Assembly: GCF_000622365.1 (NCBI RefSeq)
Contig: NZ_JASC01000002.1
Coordinates: 62,001 to 126,000 of the forward strand
Direction of reading: 5' to 3'
Origin: Sulfitobacter noctilucae
GTDB lineage: Bacteria; Pseudomonadota; Alphaproteobacteria; Rhodobacterales; Rhodobacteraceae
Length of the DNA: 64,000 nt
The position numbers and the translations under genes were made by a program. Positions 35,421-44,699 of the stretch are shown here, one piece after another. The notes under the pieces are model-generated. The model ran no database searches and was not told the origin of the DNA. It worked only from the letters and a program-made list of their open reading frames with translations. The stretch's first letter is position 1. Each line of letters starts with the position of its first letter.

Positions 35421-35834
35421 TCAGGCCGTGGCTCCTGGAGCATCCAGAATTTGAACCCCGCCGATACGCCACCCCGCCTCGGTCTGTTGCATCCGGTACA
35501 GCAGCACATGGGTAAAACCCTTCTGATCCGTGATCTGCACCTTTTGCCACATGGAGCCTTCGTATTCTTTCAGCTCAAGATAGGTGACTTCAGCAGGCCG
35601 CCAGACCATCGGGTAGCCGCTTGTCACCATTCTCTCGAAATTCTCCGGGCTTTGGAAAAGCCGCTGCAGCGTCGGCGTGGCGTAGGTAAAGGCCTGTTCA
35701 AAATTATCGGCCTTGAAAGCATCAAGCTGACCGTTGATCGTGCTTTCAATCTCTGTCTGTTGCGCAGCAGCCCCTGTGGTGAGCATGACCGACAGGATGA
35801 TCCCGCCCAACATTCCTACGATAGCTTTCAACAT
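35421..35834 (-). CDS. Exported DUF4864-family protein
   Basis: A 137-residue protein with a signal peptide (about residues 1-24, ending TGAAAQ) and a compact SnoaL/NTF2-like domain: INGQLDAFKADNFEQAFTYA (about 32-51), then GYPMVWRP (about 71-78) and WRIGGVQIL at the end, the pattern of DUF4864. Periplasmic, function unknown. ATG at 35834 is used because GGAG lies nine bases upstream. Confidence 0.82.
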   Translation of the reverse strand: MLKAIVGMLGGIILSVMLTTGAAAQQTEIESTINGQLDAFKADNFEQAFTYATPTLQRLFQSPENFERMVTSGYPMVWRPAEVTYLELKEYEGSMWQKVQITDQKGFTHVLLYRMQQTEAGWRIGGVQILDAPGATA

Positions 35835-35894
35835 GATCTCGCTCCTGCACTGCCTTGATCTATGGTAAGTCACGGCAGCTTCAGGGCAAGAGTT

Positions 35895-37475
35895 TCACGC
35901 CGCCAGAAGTTTTCCGGCCAGTGCATCATCGATCAGCGCGACAGTCTCCTCGACACCATAAAGCGCGATGAACCCGCCGAACCGCGGACCTTGGCTTGCA
36001 CCCAACAGGACTTCATACAGTGCAGTGAACCAGTCGCGCAGCGGATCAAACCGTTCTTTCCCAACGGCAAACACCATCGTCTGCAAAGCTTCCGCGTCCA
36101 ACCCGCCATCCCAGACCTTGAGGTTGTCGCGCAGTTCCTCCAGCGCCTCACGCTCCAGATCGCTGGGTGCGCGGAACACCTTATGCGGCTTCACAAAGTC
36201 GTTGTAATAGCGCACCGCATGGCCCGCAGCCGCATCCATGCCGGGGTTCTGCTCCGCGGATGCCTCGGGCGCATAGCGCTGGATAAAGCCCCAAAGCTTC
36301 GATTTGTCCTCCGCTGACGATACAGATGCCAGGTTCAACAACATCGAAAACGGCACAACCATATCCGACTTCGGCACATCACCACCGTGGATATGCCAGA
36401 CCGGATTGTTCAACCGGCCCTTGGCATCTTGCCCCTCATAAGCCCGCAACTGCTGGTGATATTCATCCACCGCCTTGGGGATCACATCGAAATGCATCCG
36501 CTTTGCCGTCTTGGGCTTAAGAAACATGAAGTACGACAGCGATTCAGTGCTCGCATAAGTCAGCCATTGGTCAATCGAGATCCCGTTGCCCGACGACTTT
36601 GAAATTTTCTGACCGTTCTCGTCCAGAAAAAGCTCATAGCTAAAGTGGTTCGGCTTCTTGCCGCCCAAAATTTCGCAAATCCGGTCATAGATCGCCGTGT
36701 TTGTTGCGTGCTCCTTGCCGTACATCTCGAAATCGACATCCAGCGCAGCCCAGCGCGCACCGAAATCGGGCTTCCACTGCAGCTTCACATTGCCGCCTGT
36801 CACCGGCAGGGTCCATTCCTTGCCGTCTTCGTCATCAAACGTCACGGTGTGGTTTTCCGCATCCACATGTTTCATCGGCACATAAAGAACGCGTCCCGTT
36901 TCGGGATGGATCGGCAAAAAGATCGAATACGTCTGCTGGCGTTCTTCGCGCAGGCTCTTCAGCATCACTGCCATTACGTCGTCATAGCGCTCGCAGGCCC
37001 GCTTCAATATCTCGTCAAATTCGCCCGCACGGTAGAACTCGCGCGCCGAATAAAACTCGTATTCAAATCCAAAGGTATCCAAAAACCGGCGCAGCATCGC
37101 GTTGTTATGATGACCAAAGCTCTCGAACTCGCCAAAAGGGTCCGGCACGGATGTCAGCGGCTTGTGCATATGCTCGGCCAGCATCTCTTGCTGCGGGACG
37201 TTCCCGGGCACTTTGCGCATGCCGTCCAGATCGTCGGAAAAACACACCAGCTTGGTCGGAATATCCGAGATCTCCTCAAACGCCCGCTTGATCATCGTGG
37301 TGCGCAACACCTCACCGAACGTGCCGATGTGCGGCAAACCAGAGGGGCCATACCCAGTCTCGAACAGCACAAAACCCTTTTCGGGCGGCGCTTTTGCATA
37401 GCGTTTGAGAACCGCGCGGGCTTCTTCAAAAGGCCAGGCCTTGCTGCTCATCGCGGCGTCGCGGGTCTCAGACAT
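35895..37475 (-). CDS. lysK: Class I (archaeal-type) lysyl-tRNA synthetase
   Basis: A 526-residue enzyme that charges tRNA-Lys. It is a class I synthetase: HIGH-like [10 protein letters not shown] (about residues 44-53) and KMSKS-like [10 protein letters not shown] (about 279-288) are intact. The Rossmann region and the long C-terminal helical domain are of normal length. This form replaces the class II enzyme in most Alphaproteobacteria. Several in-frame ATGs lie in the first 13 codons of the open frame (37511 is the earliest); 37475 is chosen because homologues start with MS..RDAAM. No strong ribosome site separates the options. Confidence 0.95.
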   Translation of the reverse strand: MSETRDAAMSSKAWPFEEARAVLKRYAKAPPEKGFVLFETGYGPSGLPHIGTFGEVLRTTMIKRAFEEISDIPTKLVCFSDDLDGMRKVPGNVPQQEMLAEHMHKPLTSVPDPFGEFESFGHHNNAMLRRFLDTFGFEYEFYSAREFYRAGEFDEILKRACERYDDVMAVMLKSLREERQQTYSIFLPIHPETGRVLYVPMKHVDAENHTVTFDDEDGKEWTLPVTGGNVKLQWKPDFGARWAALDVDFEMYGKEHATNTAIYDRICEILGGKKPNHFSYELFLDENGQKISKSSGNGISIDQWLTYASTESLSYFMFLKPKTAKRMHFDVIPKAVDEYHQQLRAYEGQDAKGRLNNPVWHIHGGDVPKSDMVVPFSMLLNLASVSSAEDKSKLWGFIQRYAPEASAEQNPGMDAAAGHAVRYYNDFVKPHKVFRAPSDLEREALEELRDNLKVWDGGLDAEALQTMVFAVGKERFDPLRDWFTALYEVLLGASQGPRFGGFIALYGVEETVALIDDALAGKLLAA

Positions 37476-37596
37476 CATGCTCATCCATTGTTCGGCCATT
37501 CTGCGCCCCATGCGCTCAGGCTGGCGTGTACCTATTGCGTCCCCTAGGGTGCGTCAATATTCTGCACCGCAACAATTCCGCGCAAAGGACAGACCC

Positions 37597-38019
37597 ATGA
37601 ACGACGCTCCCTCCCTTTCGCTCAGCGCACAGGATTGTCTCGTCGCTGTCATGGTTGCTGTTTCCGCCTCGGACGGGGACATCGGCACAGTCGAGCTGAT
37701 CAAGATTCAGTCCGCTGTGACCACGTTGCCGGTCTTTGTGGAATATGATGTCGATCGCCTCAGCCTTATCAGCAAAACGGTCTTGGACCTTTTCGAACAA
37801 GAGGACGGGCTGGACGCGCTCTTTGGCCTGATCCGCGAAGCCCTGCCGGACCGGTTATTTGAAACCGCATATGCGCTTGCCTGCGATGTAGCCGCTGCAG
37901 ACGGCACATTGGACGAGGGCGAACTGCGCCTGCTCGAAGAGATCCGCTACGAGCTTGAAATCGACCGCCTGCATGCAGCCGCCATTGAGCGTGGTGCGCG
38001 GGCGCGGCATATCCACTAG
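37597..38019 (+). CDS. TerB-like (tellurite resistance TerB / DjlA-fold) protein
   Basis: A 140-residue acidic, all-helical cytoplasmic protein with the TerB pattern: AVMVAVSASDGDIGTVEL (about residues 16-33), then ALACDVAAADGTLDEGELRLLEEI (about 92-115). Each repeat has a DG/DE metal-like loop. AAGGA lies about ten bases before the ATG. The end overlaps the convergent dacB stop by four bases. The role of stand-alone TerB domains is unknown (stress or metal sensing). Confidence 0.85.
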   Translation: MNDAPSLSLSAQDCLVAVMVAVSASDGDIGTVELIKIQSAVTTLPVFVEYDVDRLSLISKTVLDLFEQEDGLDALFGLIREALPDRLFETAYALACDVAAADGTLDEGELRLLEEIRYELEIDRLHAAAIERGARARHIH

Positions 38020-39518
38020 GCTTTTGCGCGCCCGTACAACGCGTCCCAGCGCTCGATCAAAGCCTGCTGTACCCGCTTTGCCTTTCGATTCCATTCGCGT
38101 CCGCCACGTGGCCCTTCACGCTCCGCGCGGCTGATCTTGGCCCGCTCCGCCGGATCGGCGGTAAAAATTGCAAACACCATCTCCCGTCCGTCCTGCGCGG
38201 TAATGTAACCTGCCAGCGTTGAGACGAAATTCAATGTGCCGGTCTTGGCATCAACCCAGATGGTCTGCTCTTTTACTGGCTTCCCCTTGCTGTCGCGAAA
38301 CCCGAACTCTCTGAGGATACTGCGGAATCCGCTGTCCCGCACGGCAAGCAGGGCGCGCGCCATATCAAGCGCCGTTAACCGTGAGGCATCACCCAGTCCC
38401 GAATGGTCCACAAGCGCCGGTGCTGTCATGTCCAATGCCCCCGCCGCCCAGCGGTTCATCTCTGCCGCCGACGCCTGCAGGTCGGTGACAGGCCCCAGCC
38501 TTTCTTGCGTAGCTGCCAGCCCCACCATTTCCGCCGTCAGATTGGTCGAGAACCGCAGCATGTCGCGCAGAATCTGACGCAGCGGGGCGCTTTGATGGCT
38601 CAGGATGACCTCGTGCTCGGGAAAGGTATCGATCATCTGGGGTTTGCCCAACCTGATGCCATTGGCCCCCGCCATCGTGGCAAAGACCTCACCCGCATAA
38701 AGCCCCGGCTTGCGCACCGGCAGCCACCGCGCACCCCCACGCCCCAAGGCACCTTTGGCAACGGTCCATTGGTCACGCCCGCCCCGATCACGGTAGGTAT
38801 AAACCGGCGCTGCCCGATCCTCGATCCGCATGGCGGCAAAGGTCACATCGGGGCGGTATTTCTCGGACCGTCCATCCATGGTAACGCTATAATTCCCGTT
38901 GGCGCGCTTCCATTCGAAATGAACCCTGTTGAAGTTCAAAGCGATCCCCGTCACTGCGGGATTGTACCCCACATGGTCGGGTTGCGCGGGATCAATCCGC
39001 TGCAAGACCGGCAGGCCCGCTTCGAAAACTTTCAGACCACCTTTGACAGAGACAATCCCCGCTTCTTTCATCCTGCTCGCCATCTGCGCCAGCGTATCAG
39101 TGTCCAGTGTCGGATCACCACCACCAATCAAAAGGATGTCGCCCTGCACCTCGCCTTCGACGATGCCACCCGTTGCAGCGATCTGTGTCTCGAACTGATG
39201 CGCAGCACCCAACGCATCCAGCGCATAAAGTGCTGTAATCGCCTTGGTCACACTGGCAGGTGGTGTCGCTGTCTGTTCGTTCTCGCATTCCAGCCAACTG
39301 CCCGTTTCCGCATCCGCAAGCGCGAAGGACACGCGACCGGACAACCTCTGCTCCTTGATGATTTCCGCCGCCGTCGGAATTGCCTTGATATGGAAATCCG
39401 GCGCACGCAGCATTGGCCGCAGCGAAGCCGTGGGCGGCGCAGCCGAAACGGCCTGACCCAGCCCGGCAAATGCGGCGGCAGAACCCAAAAAAGCGCGGCG
39501 AGAATATCGTATGTTCAT
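38016..39518 (-). CDS. dacB: D-alanyl-D-alanine carboxypeptidase/endopeptidase (PBP4, DacB family)
   Basis: A 500-residue exported serine peptidase of family S13. It has a twin-arginine-type leader SRRAFLG (residues 6-12) with a hydrophobic stretch. The three catalytic motifs are visible: SxxK in PASVTKAI (Ser about residue 89), SxN in FSTNLTAEM (about 315) and KTG in DAKTGTLNF (about 429). It trims peptidoglycan peptides in the periplasm. Tat rather than Sec export is suggested by the RR motif, but this is not certain. Confidence 0.93.
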   Translation of the reverse strand: MNIRYSRRAFLGSAAAFAGLGQAVSAAPPTASLRPMLRAPDFHIKAIPTAAEIIKEQRLSGRVSFALADAETGSWLECENEQTATPPASVTKAITALYALDALGAAHQFETQIAATGGIVEGEVQGDILLIGGGDPTLDTDTLAQMASRMKEAGIVSVKGGLKVFEAGLPVLQRIDPAQPDHVGYNPAVTGIALNFNRVHFEWKRANGNYSVTMDGRSEKYRPDVTFAAMRIEDRAAPVYTYRDRGGRDQWTVAKGALGRGGARWLPVRKPGLYAGEVFATMAGANGIRLGKPQMIDTFPEHEVILSHQSAPLRQILRDMLRFSTNLTAEMVGLAATQERLGPVTDLQASAAEMNRWAAGALDMTAPALVDHSGLGDASRLTALDMARALLAVRDSGFRSILREFGFRDSKGKPVKEQTIWVDAKTGTLNFVSTLAGYITAQDGREMVFAIFTADPAERAKISRAEREGPRGGREWNRKAKRVQQALIERWDALYGRAKA

Positions 39519-39603
39519 GCGGCCAAGTTAAACCGCACAAGCCCACATTGCACAAGCAGGGCGCGATCACATTTTCATCGCCAAGGGTGCATGCTAAGGC
39601 CGA

Positions 39604-40431
39604 ATGATGTTTCGCGCAGTCCTTATCATGTTCGTCGCCATGTCGCTGATCCCTGCGGGTGATAGCGCGGGAAAGCTACTGACCACGACCCAAGGTGTCA
39701 CACCGGTCTTTGTCGCTTGGTCACGCTTTGTGCTTGGGGCGCTCTTGGTCCTCCCCTTCCTGCCTGCCGGCACTTGGGCGCTTATGCGCGATTGGCGCAT
39801 TTGGGTGCGGGCGGGTGCTTTGGCCTGCGGGATCACCTCGATCCAGACGGCACTGCAAACAGCAGATGTGGCAACCGTGTTCGCCGCTTTCTTTATCGGG
39901 CCGATGTTCTCTTATGTGCTGGCCGCGATATTCCTGCGCGAACCTGTCACGCCATTGCGCTCCTTGCTCATCCTTGCGGGGTTCGGCGGGGTCTTTATGG
40001 TGGTCCGTCCCGGCATCAATGTAGAACCCGGTGTCCTTTGGGCCGTTGCAGCGGGGCTGTTCTATGGCGCGTTTCTGACAATGTCGCGGTGGTTGACCGG
40101 CGCAGGCTCACCGATTGCGCTCATTTTCAGTCAACTGTCGCTCAGCGCGCTGTTTCTGCTGCCCTTCGGCCTGCTCAACCTGCCTGTGATGTCGGCCAGT
40201 GTATCCGCTCTGACGCTCACATCGGCAGCCTGTTCCATGCTAGGCAACCTCCTGTTGCTCTATGCCTACCGCCTTGCCCCTGCGACAAAGATCGCACCTC
40301 TGGTCTATTTCCAGCTGATCGCGGCGGTGGTGCTGGGCTGGGCTGTCTTTGGCGATTTGCCTGATACATGGACATGGGCAGGCCTTGCGGTGATCGTTGC
40401 CGCTGGCCTCGCTTCAACCCGCCTCCGCTGA
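39604..40431 (+). CDS. EamA/DMT-family transporter
   Basis: A 275-residue membrane protein with ten predicted helices arranged as two EamA repeats. The first repeat has [13 protein letters not shown] (about residues 17-29) and [20 protein letters not shown]; the second starts near residue 144 ([15 protein letters not shown]) and ends with a short basic end. Substrate unknown: drug/metabolite exporters in this family carry many compounds. Its end overlaps the convergent nadD stop by 18 bases. Confidence 0.9.
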   Translation: MMFRAVLIMFVAMSLIPAGDSAGKLLTTTQGVTPVFVAWSRFVLGALLVLPFLPAGTWALMRDWRIWVRAGALACGITSIQTALQTADVATVFAAFFIGPMFSYVLAAIFLREPVTPLRSLLILAGFGGVFMVVRPGINVEPGVLWAVAAGLFYGAFLTMSRWLTGAGSPIALIFSQLSLSALFLLPFGLLNLPVMSASVSALTLTSAACSMLGNLLLLYAYRLAPATKIAPLVYFQLIAAVVLGWAVFGDLPDTWTWAGLAVIVAAGLASTRLR

Positions 40432-41025
40432 CCAATCGCCCCGCGCCCGGATCGCCGTCGAAGACGCTGAATTCATCGGGACATTTACAAAACACCACGC
40501 CGGTGCCTCCGCCCGCGCCAACAGATGACCAAAGCGTCCCGGTATCCGGTAGGGCGCATACAGCGCTGCTGCGCGACTGAGCCGCGCCGAGATACGTTGT
40601 CCGGGCCGGGCCAGCACGCCGATGGGCACGCTTTGCATGATACCGCGCCAGTCCTGCCATTGATGGAACTGCGCCATGTTATCGGCCCCCATCAGCCAGA
40701 CAAACCGCACCTGAGGGTAGAGGTTTTGCAATCGCGCCACCGTCTGCGCGGTATACCGCGTCCCGATCCGCGCCTCGATGTCCGTTACGGTCACCCGCGG
40801 GTGCTGCATCACCTGCCGTGCCCATGCGACCCGATCACCCAGCGGAGCGGGACCGCGTGATTTCAGCGGGTTGCCGGGGCTGACCAACCACCACACTCTG
40901 TCCAGCCCAAAGCGTTTCATCGCCTCGCGCGTGATATGCGCGTGCCCTTCATGGGCCGGATCAAAAGACCCTCCCAGCAAGCCCACCGTTTGACCCGCAG
41001 CAGCATATGGAAACTGATGGCGCAT
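40414..41025 (-). CDS. nadD: Nicotinate-nucleotide adenylyltransferase
   Basis: A 203-residue nucleotidyltransferase that makes deamido-NAD from nicotinate mononucleotide and ATP in NAD biosynthesis. The ATP-binding motif [11 protein letters not shown] (about residues 18-28), the middle [13 protein letters not shown] (about 108-120) and the end motif SSTAIRARG (about 190-198) are intact. ATG at 41025 is chosen because MR..FP.A..GQ is a usual start in this order; an ATG 20 codons earlier is possible. Confidence 0.93.
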   Translation of the reverse strand: MRHQFPYAAAGQTVGLLGGSFDPAHEGHAHITREAMKRFGLDRVWWLVSPGNPLKSRGPAPLGDRVAWARQVMQHPRVTVTDIEARIGTRYTAQTVARLQNLYPQVRFVWLMGADNMAQFHQWQDWRGIMQSVPIGVLARPGQRISARLSRAAALYAPYRIPGRFGHLLARAEAPAWCFVNVPMNSASSTAIRARGDWSAEAG

Positions 41026-41244
41026 TAATACCGCCCCCGACCTGATACAGGGGCGGAAAAGACGGGTATCCGGCACCATTGTCAACGCAGCTTAGCCCGG
41101 TTTGGCAGGGCAACTGATCAGGCGCCCCCCCTTCGAAATGCAGATCGGCCCGCCTACCCGCACCACCGCAGGTCTGCGTTGATCTTGCCGCATCCCCGCG
41201 ATATTGCGTCTGGCAACCTCATTTGATCAGACAGGAGTCCTCCC

Positions 41245-42900
41245 ATGGCGGCCTATCAGTACGTTTACCACATGTCCGGCGTCTCCAAGACCTATCCCGG
41301 CGGCAAGAAAACCTTTGAAAACATCCACCTGAACTTCCTTCCGGGCGTGAAAATCGGTGTGGTCGGCGTGAACGGCGCGGGTAAATCCACCCTGCTGAAA
41401 ATCATGGCCGGTCTGGACAAGGACTTCAGCGGTGAAGCATGGGCAGCCGAAGGTGCAAAGGTTGGCTATCTGCCGCAGGAACCCAAGCTCGACCCGGAGC
41501 TTTCTGTCCGCGAAAACGTCATGCTGGGCGTGGCCGACAAAAAGGCGATCCTCGATCGCTACAACGAACTCGCCATGAACTACTCGGACGAGACCGCCGA
41601 CGAGATGGCCAAGCTGCAAGACGACATCGACGCGCAGAACCTCTGGGATCTCGACAGCCAAATCGACGTGAGCATGGAAGCCCTGCGCTGCCCGCCCGAC
41701 GATGCCGATGTCACATCCCTGTCAGGCGGTGAAGCCCGCCGCGTCGCGCTGTGCAAGCTTCTGCTCGAAGCGCCCGACATGCTGCTGCTCGATGAACCGA
41801 CCAACCACCTGGACGCTGAAACCATCGCCTGGCTGCAACAGCACCTGATGGACTACAAAGGCACAATCCTGATCGTCACCCACGACCGCTACTTCCTCGA
41901 TGACATCACCAGCTGGATCCTTGAGCTGGATCGTGGAAAGGGCGTCCCCTACGAAGGCAACTATTCCGACTGGCTGGAGCAAAAGGCTAAGCGGCTGGAG
42001 CAGGAAGCCCGCGAGGACAAATCCAAGCAGAAGACGCTGGAGCGCGAACTGGAATGGATGCGCCAGGGTGCCAAGGCCCGTCAGGCCAAATCCAAAGCCC
42101 GCATCAACGCCTATAACGAGATGGCCGAATCCTCCGAGCGCGAAAAGCTGTCCCGCGCCCAGATCGTCATTCCCAACGGCCCGCGCCTTGGCAACAAGGT
42201 GATCGAGGTCGAGGGTCTGAAAAAAGCAATGGGCGACAAGCTCTTGGTCGAAGGGCTCGAATTCTCCCTGCCCCCCGGTGGCATCGTCGGCGTGATCGGC
42301 CCCAACGGCGCGGGTAAATCAACGCTGTTCAAGATGCTGACAGGACAGGAAAAACCCGACGCAGGCTCCATCGAATACGGCGATACGGTTGATCTGAGCT
42401 ACGTCGACCAATCGCGCGACGATCTGGCCGATGACGATACCGTCTGGCAGGCGATCACGGGCGGCGCGGAACTGATCAAACTGGGCGACGCCGAAGTCAA
42501 CTCCCGCGCCTACTGCTCGTCCTTCAACTTCAAAGGCGGCGACCAGCAAAAGAAAGTCGGCCTGCTCTCAGGCGGCGAACGCAACCGCGTGCACATGGCG
42601 CGCTTGTTGAAAGAGGGCGGCAACGTGCTGCTGCTCGATGAACCGACCAACGATCTGGACGTGGAGACGCTGCGGGCCTTGGAAGACGCTCTGGTCGATT
42701 TCGCAGGCTGCGCCGTGGTGATCTCGCACGACCGCTTCTTCCTCGACCGGATTTGTACACATATCCTTGCGTTTGAGGGCGAGGCACATGTGGAGTGGTT
42801 CGAGGGGAACTTTGAAGACTATGAGGAAGACAAGAAGCGGCGGTTGGGGGCGGATGCGCTTGAGCCTAAGCGGTTAAAACATAAGAAGTTTGTACGTTGA
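41245..42900 (+). CDS. ettA: Energy-dependent translational throttle protein EttA (ABC-F)
   Basis: A 551-residue ABC-F ATPase with two ATP-binding domains and no membrane region. First domain: Walker A GVNGAGKST (about residues 41-49) and LSGGEARRV (about 157-165) with LLLDEPTNHLD. Second: GPNGAGKST (about 352-360), LSGGERNRV (about 442-450) and LLLDEPTNDLD. The arm and linker regions (residues 245-300, KAKRLEQEAREDK) match the EttA subgroup. It binds the ribosomal E site and gates elongation at low energy. AGGAG-like site ahead of the ATG (AGGAGTCCTCCC). Single-gene unit. Confidence 0.96.
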   Translation: MAAYQYVYHMSGVSKTYPGGKKTFENIHLNFLPGVKIGVVGVNGAGKSTLLKIMAGLDKDFSGEAWAAEGAKVGYLPQEPKLDPELSVRENVMLGVADKKAILDRYNELAMNYSDETADEMAKLQDDIDAQNLWDLDSQIDVSMEALRCPPDDADVTSLSGGEARRVALCKLLLEAPDMLLLDEPTNHLDAETIAWLQQHLMDYKGTILIVTHDRYFLDDITSWILELDRGKGVPYEGNYSDWLEQKAKRLEQEAREDKSKQKTLERELEWMRQGAKARQAKSKARINAYNEMAESSEREKLSRAQIVIPNGPRLGNKVIEVEGLKKAMGDKLLVEGLEFSLPPGGIVGVIGPNGAGKSTLFKMLTGQEKPDAGSIEYGDTVDLSYVDQSRDDLADDDTVWQAITGGAELIKLGDAEVNSRAYCSSFNFKGGDQQKKVGLLSGGERNRVHMARLLKEGGNVLLLDEPTNDLDVETLRALEDALVDFAGCAVVISHDRFFLDRICTHILAFEGEAHVEWFEGNFEDYEEDKKRRLGADALEPKRLKHKKFVR

Positions 42901-43379
42901 AGGGCTAGCCCTTCAACGGGTGCGAGGCAGCGCTTGCTTGCAAGCGCGTTCGCACTCGGTTGTTATCGAGTGCGAACGATGATCGTCCCGGCAATAGGAG
43001 CATAAGAAATACCATTATGGAGCGAGATAAGCCGTTTTGCGATGGCCGTAAGTACAAAAGTTCGACAGCAACACGCAGCACACATTGAAAAGCAAATCAT
43101 GTGCCCCCATTTCTAGGATATGAGGAGGAGGTGCTCACACCACCGAAAGGACCAGTGATTTTGTTGCTGGCACCCTGTAGTCTTCAAGCGCTTAGCGGCG
43201 CTATGTCGAAACCTTCGCGGGAACTAGGCTAAGGCAGACCTACTGCGGGACGCTTTAGGTATCTGTCGATCGGATGCTCCAAGTGATCATAGGAGTAACC
43301 AGACTGCTATAAAGGGCAGTATAATCCACTGAGCCAATGCAATGGCTCGACCGGTCGGGCGTCGCTCAGGACTTTTGTC
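42901..43379. other. Intergenic region after ettA without supported genes
   Basis: The stretch holds an 11-bp perfect inverted repeat (GTTCGCACTCG at 42948-42958 and CGAGTGCGAAC at 42967-42977, loop of eight bases), probably a stem-loop that ends or stabilises the ettA message, although it has no T tract. No coding frame or RNA gene is recognised in the rest. Confidence 0.45.
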
Positions 43380-43475
43380 ATGCGATTTCTTACCAAATTG
43401 AAAGGGCGAGTGACTTATCGTGACGTAGTCGCGACTTTGGCACTCTTGCTGATGCTCATCGACATGCTTCTTTGA
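43380..43475 (+). CDS. Possible 31-residue hydrophobic small protein
   Basis: An ATG-to-TGA frame encodes a basic start (MRFLTKLKGRV) followed by a hydrophobic segment (VVATLALLLMLIDMLL) that could span the membrane. It is followed at once by a GC-rich hairpin (GGGCGGTCTTCGGGCCGCCC) and TTTC, like a terminator. There is no clear ribosome site, so the call is weak. Confidence 0.3.
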   Translation: MRFLTKLKGRVTYRDVVATLALLLMLIDMLL

Positions 43476-43478
43476 CAT

Positions 43479-43505
43479 CGGGCGGTCTTCGGGCCGCCCT
43501 TTCAC
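43479..43505 (+). terminator. Terminator-like hairpin upstream of the first cold-shock gene
   Basis: GGGCGG (43480-43485) pairs with CCGCCC (43494-43499) across TCTTCGGG, followed by TTTC. It lies directly after the small hydrophobic frame that ends at 43475. Confidence 0.55.
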
Positions 43506-43703
43506 TTCAAGCCACTAACAAGCAACCATCCGCCCACCGGCACCCACACCCCTTGCGCGAATCCCCCGCCCGTGCCATATCCGCCCTTGCAGACGTTATT
43601 CGACCTCGACCCACTGACTCCCTAATACGGCGCCACGGACGACACTAGACCGACCACGCCAAGCTATCGCACTCCGCGGATGGCAACTATTAGGAGACAT
43701 GAC

Positions 43704-43910
43704 ATGGCCACAGGCACAGTCAAATGGTTCAACACAACAAAAGGCTTCGGCTTTATCGCACCAGACGGCGGCAGCAAGGACGTATTCGTTCACATTTCCG
43801 CTGTTGAGCGCGCAGGCCTCACCGGTCTGGCCGACAACCAGAAAGTGACGTTCGACATCGAAGCAGGCCGTGACGGCCGCGAGTCGGCAACGAACATCGC
43901 ACTGGCATAA
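43704..43910 (+). CDS. Cold-shock protein, CspA family (copy 1)
   Basis: A 68-residue single cold-shock domain that binds single-stranded RNA/DNA. RNP1-like KGFGFIAPD (residues 13-21) and RNP2-like VFVHIS (27-32) are intact. AGGAG lies eight bases before the ATG at 43704. It differs from the second copy at 57666 in 10 of 68 positions. A strong terminator follows, so it is monocistronic. Confidence 0.95.
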   Translation: MATGTVKWFNTTKGFGFIAPDGGSKDVFVHISAVERAGLTGLADNQKVTFDIEAGRDGRESATNIALA

Positions 43911-43952
43911 GCCTTCGACGGGCCGCTAAGGCGACCCAGTCACAAGAATTTG

Positions 43953-43986
43953 ACCGACCCATCTGCAACGGTGGGTCGGTTTTTTG
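43953..43986 (+). terminator. Rho-independent terminator of the first cold-shock gene
   Basis: A nine-base stem (ACCGACCCA at 43953-43961 with TGGGTCGGT at 43972-43980) with a ten-base loop, followed by TTTTT at 43981-43985. Confidence 0.92.
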
Positions 43987-44060
43987 TTTCCACGGGGTTG
44001 ATAATCAGCCTTCCCTTGGGACAATGAAACCTCTGCACACCCCAATCATGGAGCCGCCCC

Positions 44061-44612
44061 ATGCGCCGCCGCACATTCCTTGCCAGCACTCTGGCCACCG
44101 CCGCCCTGCCACAGGTGCTGTCTGCCTCAACAGCCGCCTATGACCCGACACCGCAAGAGGTGCGCATCAAGTCCACCTACCAGCCCGGTCAGCTTCTGGT
44201 TTTGCCCAGCAGCCATTACCTCTATTTCGTGACCGCGCCCGGCACTGCCATGCGCTATGGCGTTGGTGTCGGCAAAGCCGGTCTGGAATTCACCGGCACC
44301 GCGACCATCGCCGTGAAGAAAGAATGGCCCACATGGCGCCCCACGGACGAGATGATCGAGCGCGAGCCGGAGAGCTACAAGCGTTTCATCGGCAATACCG
44401 AAGCCCAGCCCGGCGGCCCCGGTAACCCGCTCGGCGCGCGTGCGCTTTATCTCTTCCAGAACGGCAAGGACACATACTTCCGTATCCACGGCACAACCGC
44501 GCCCAGCACCATCGGTCGCTCGGTGTCGAACGGCTGTATCCGTATGATCAACGATCACGTTATTGATCTGTATAACCGCGTGCCGGTTGGAACAGTCGTC
44601 ACGGTTCTGTAA
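44061..44612 (+). CDS. L,D-transpeptidase (YkuD domain)
   Basis: A 183-residue exported enzyme: a leader with RRRTFLA (residues 2-8) and a hydrophobic stretch up to about residue 24. The YkuD catalytic signature is visible as FRIHGTTAPS (about 137-146) and SVSNGCIRMIN (about 151-161), with the Cys nucleophile. It forms 3-3 peptidoglycan cross-links or links proteins to the wall in the periplasm. Followed by a strong terminator. Confidence 0.93.
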   Translation: MRRRTFLASTLATAALPQVLSASTAAYDPTPQEVRIKSTYQPGQLLVLPSSHYLYFVTAPGTAMRYGVGVGKAGLEFTGTATIAVKKEWPTWRPTDEMIEREPESYKRFIGNTEAQPGGPGNPLGARALYLFQNGKDTYFRIHGTTAPSTIGRSVSNGCIRMINDHVIDLYNRVPVGTVVTVL

Positions 44613-44632
44613 GGCTTAACGCCAGAGACTAC

Positions 44633-44660
44633 AAAAGCCGCCCCATTCGGGCGGCTTTTT
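44633..44660 (+). terminator. Rho-independent terminator of the L,D-transpeptidase gene
   Basis: An 11-base stem (AAAAGCCGCCC at 44633-44643 with GGGCGGCTTTT at 44649-44659) with a five-base loop and a T tail. Confidence 0.9.
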
Positions 44661-44699
44661 CGTTTCCACGGTCAGGATTCCACTCGCTGAACAGCGACC

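Noticed and set aside
36645-37547. A 300-codon frame opposite the lysyl-tRNA synthetase gene
   Set aside because: It is the mirror of a well-conserved gene, has no ribosome site and gives a His/Arg-rich product typical of antisense frames in high-G+C DNA.
38403-39662. A 419-codon frame opposite dacB
   Set aside because: dacB has all three catalytic motifs; the opposite frame is a compositional shadow.
43130-43250. A short GTG-started frame resembling a mini-lipoprotein (ILLLAPC)
   Set aside because: It is only about 25 codons, and the mature part after Cys is too short and ordinary to support a gene.
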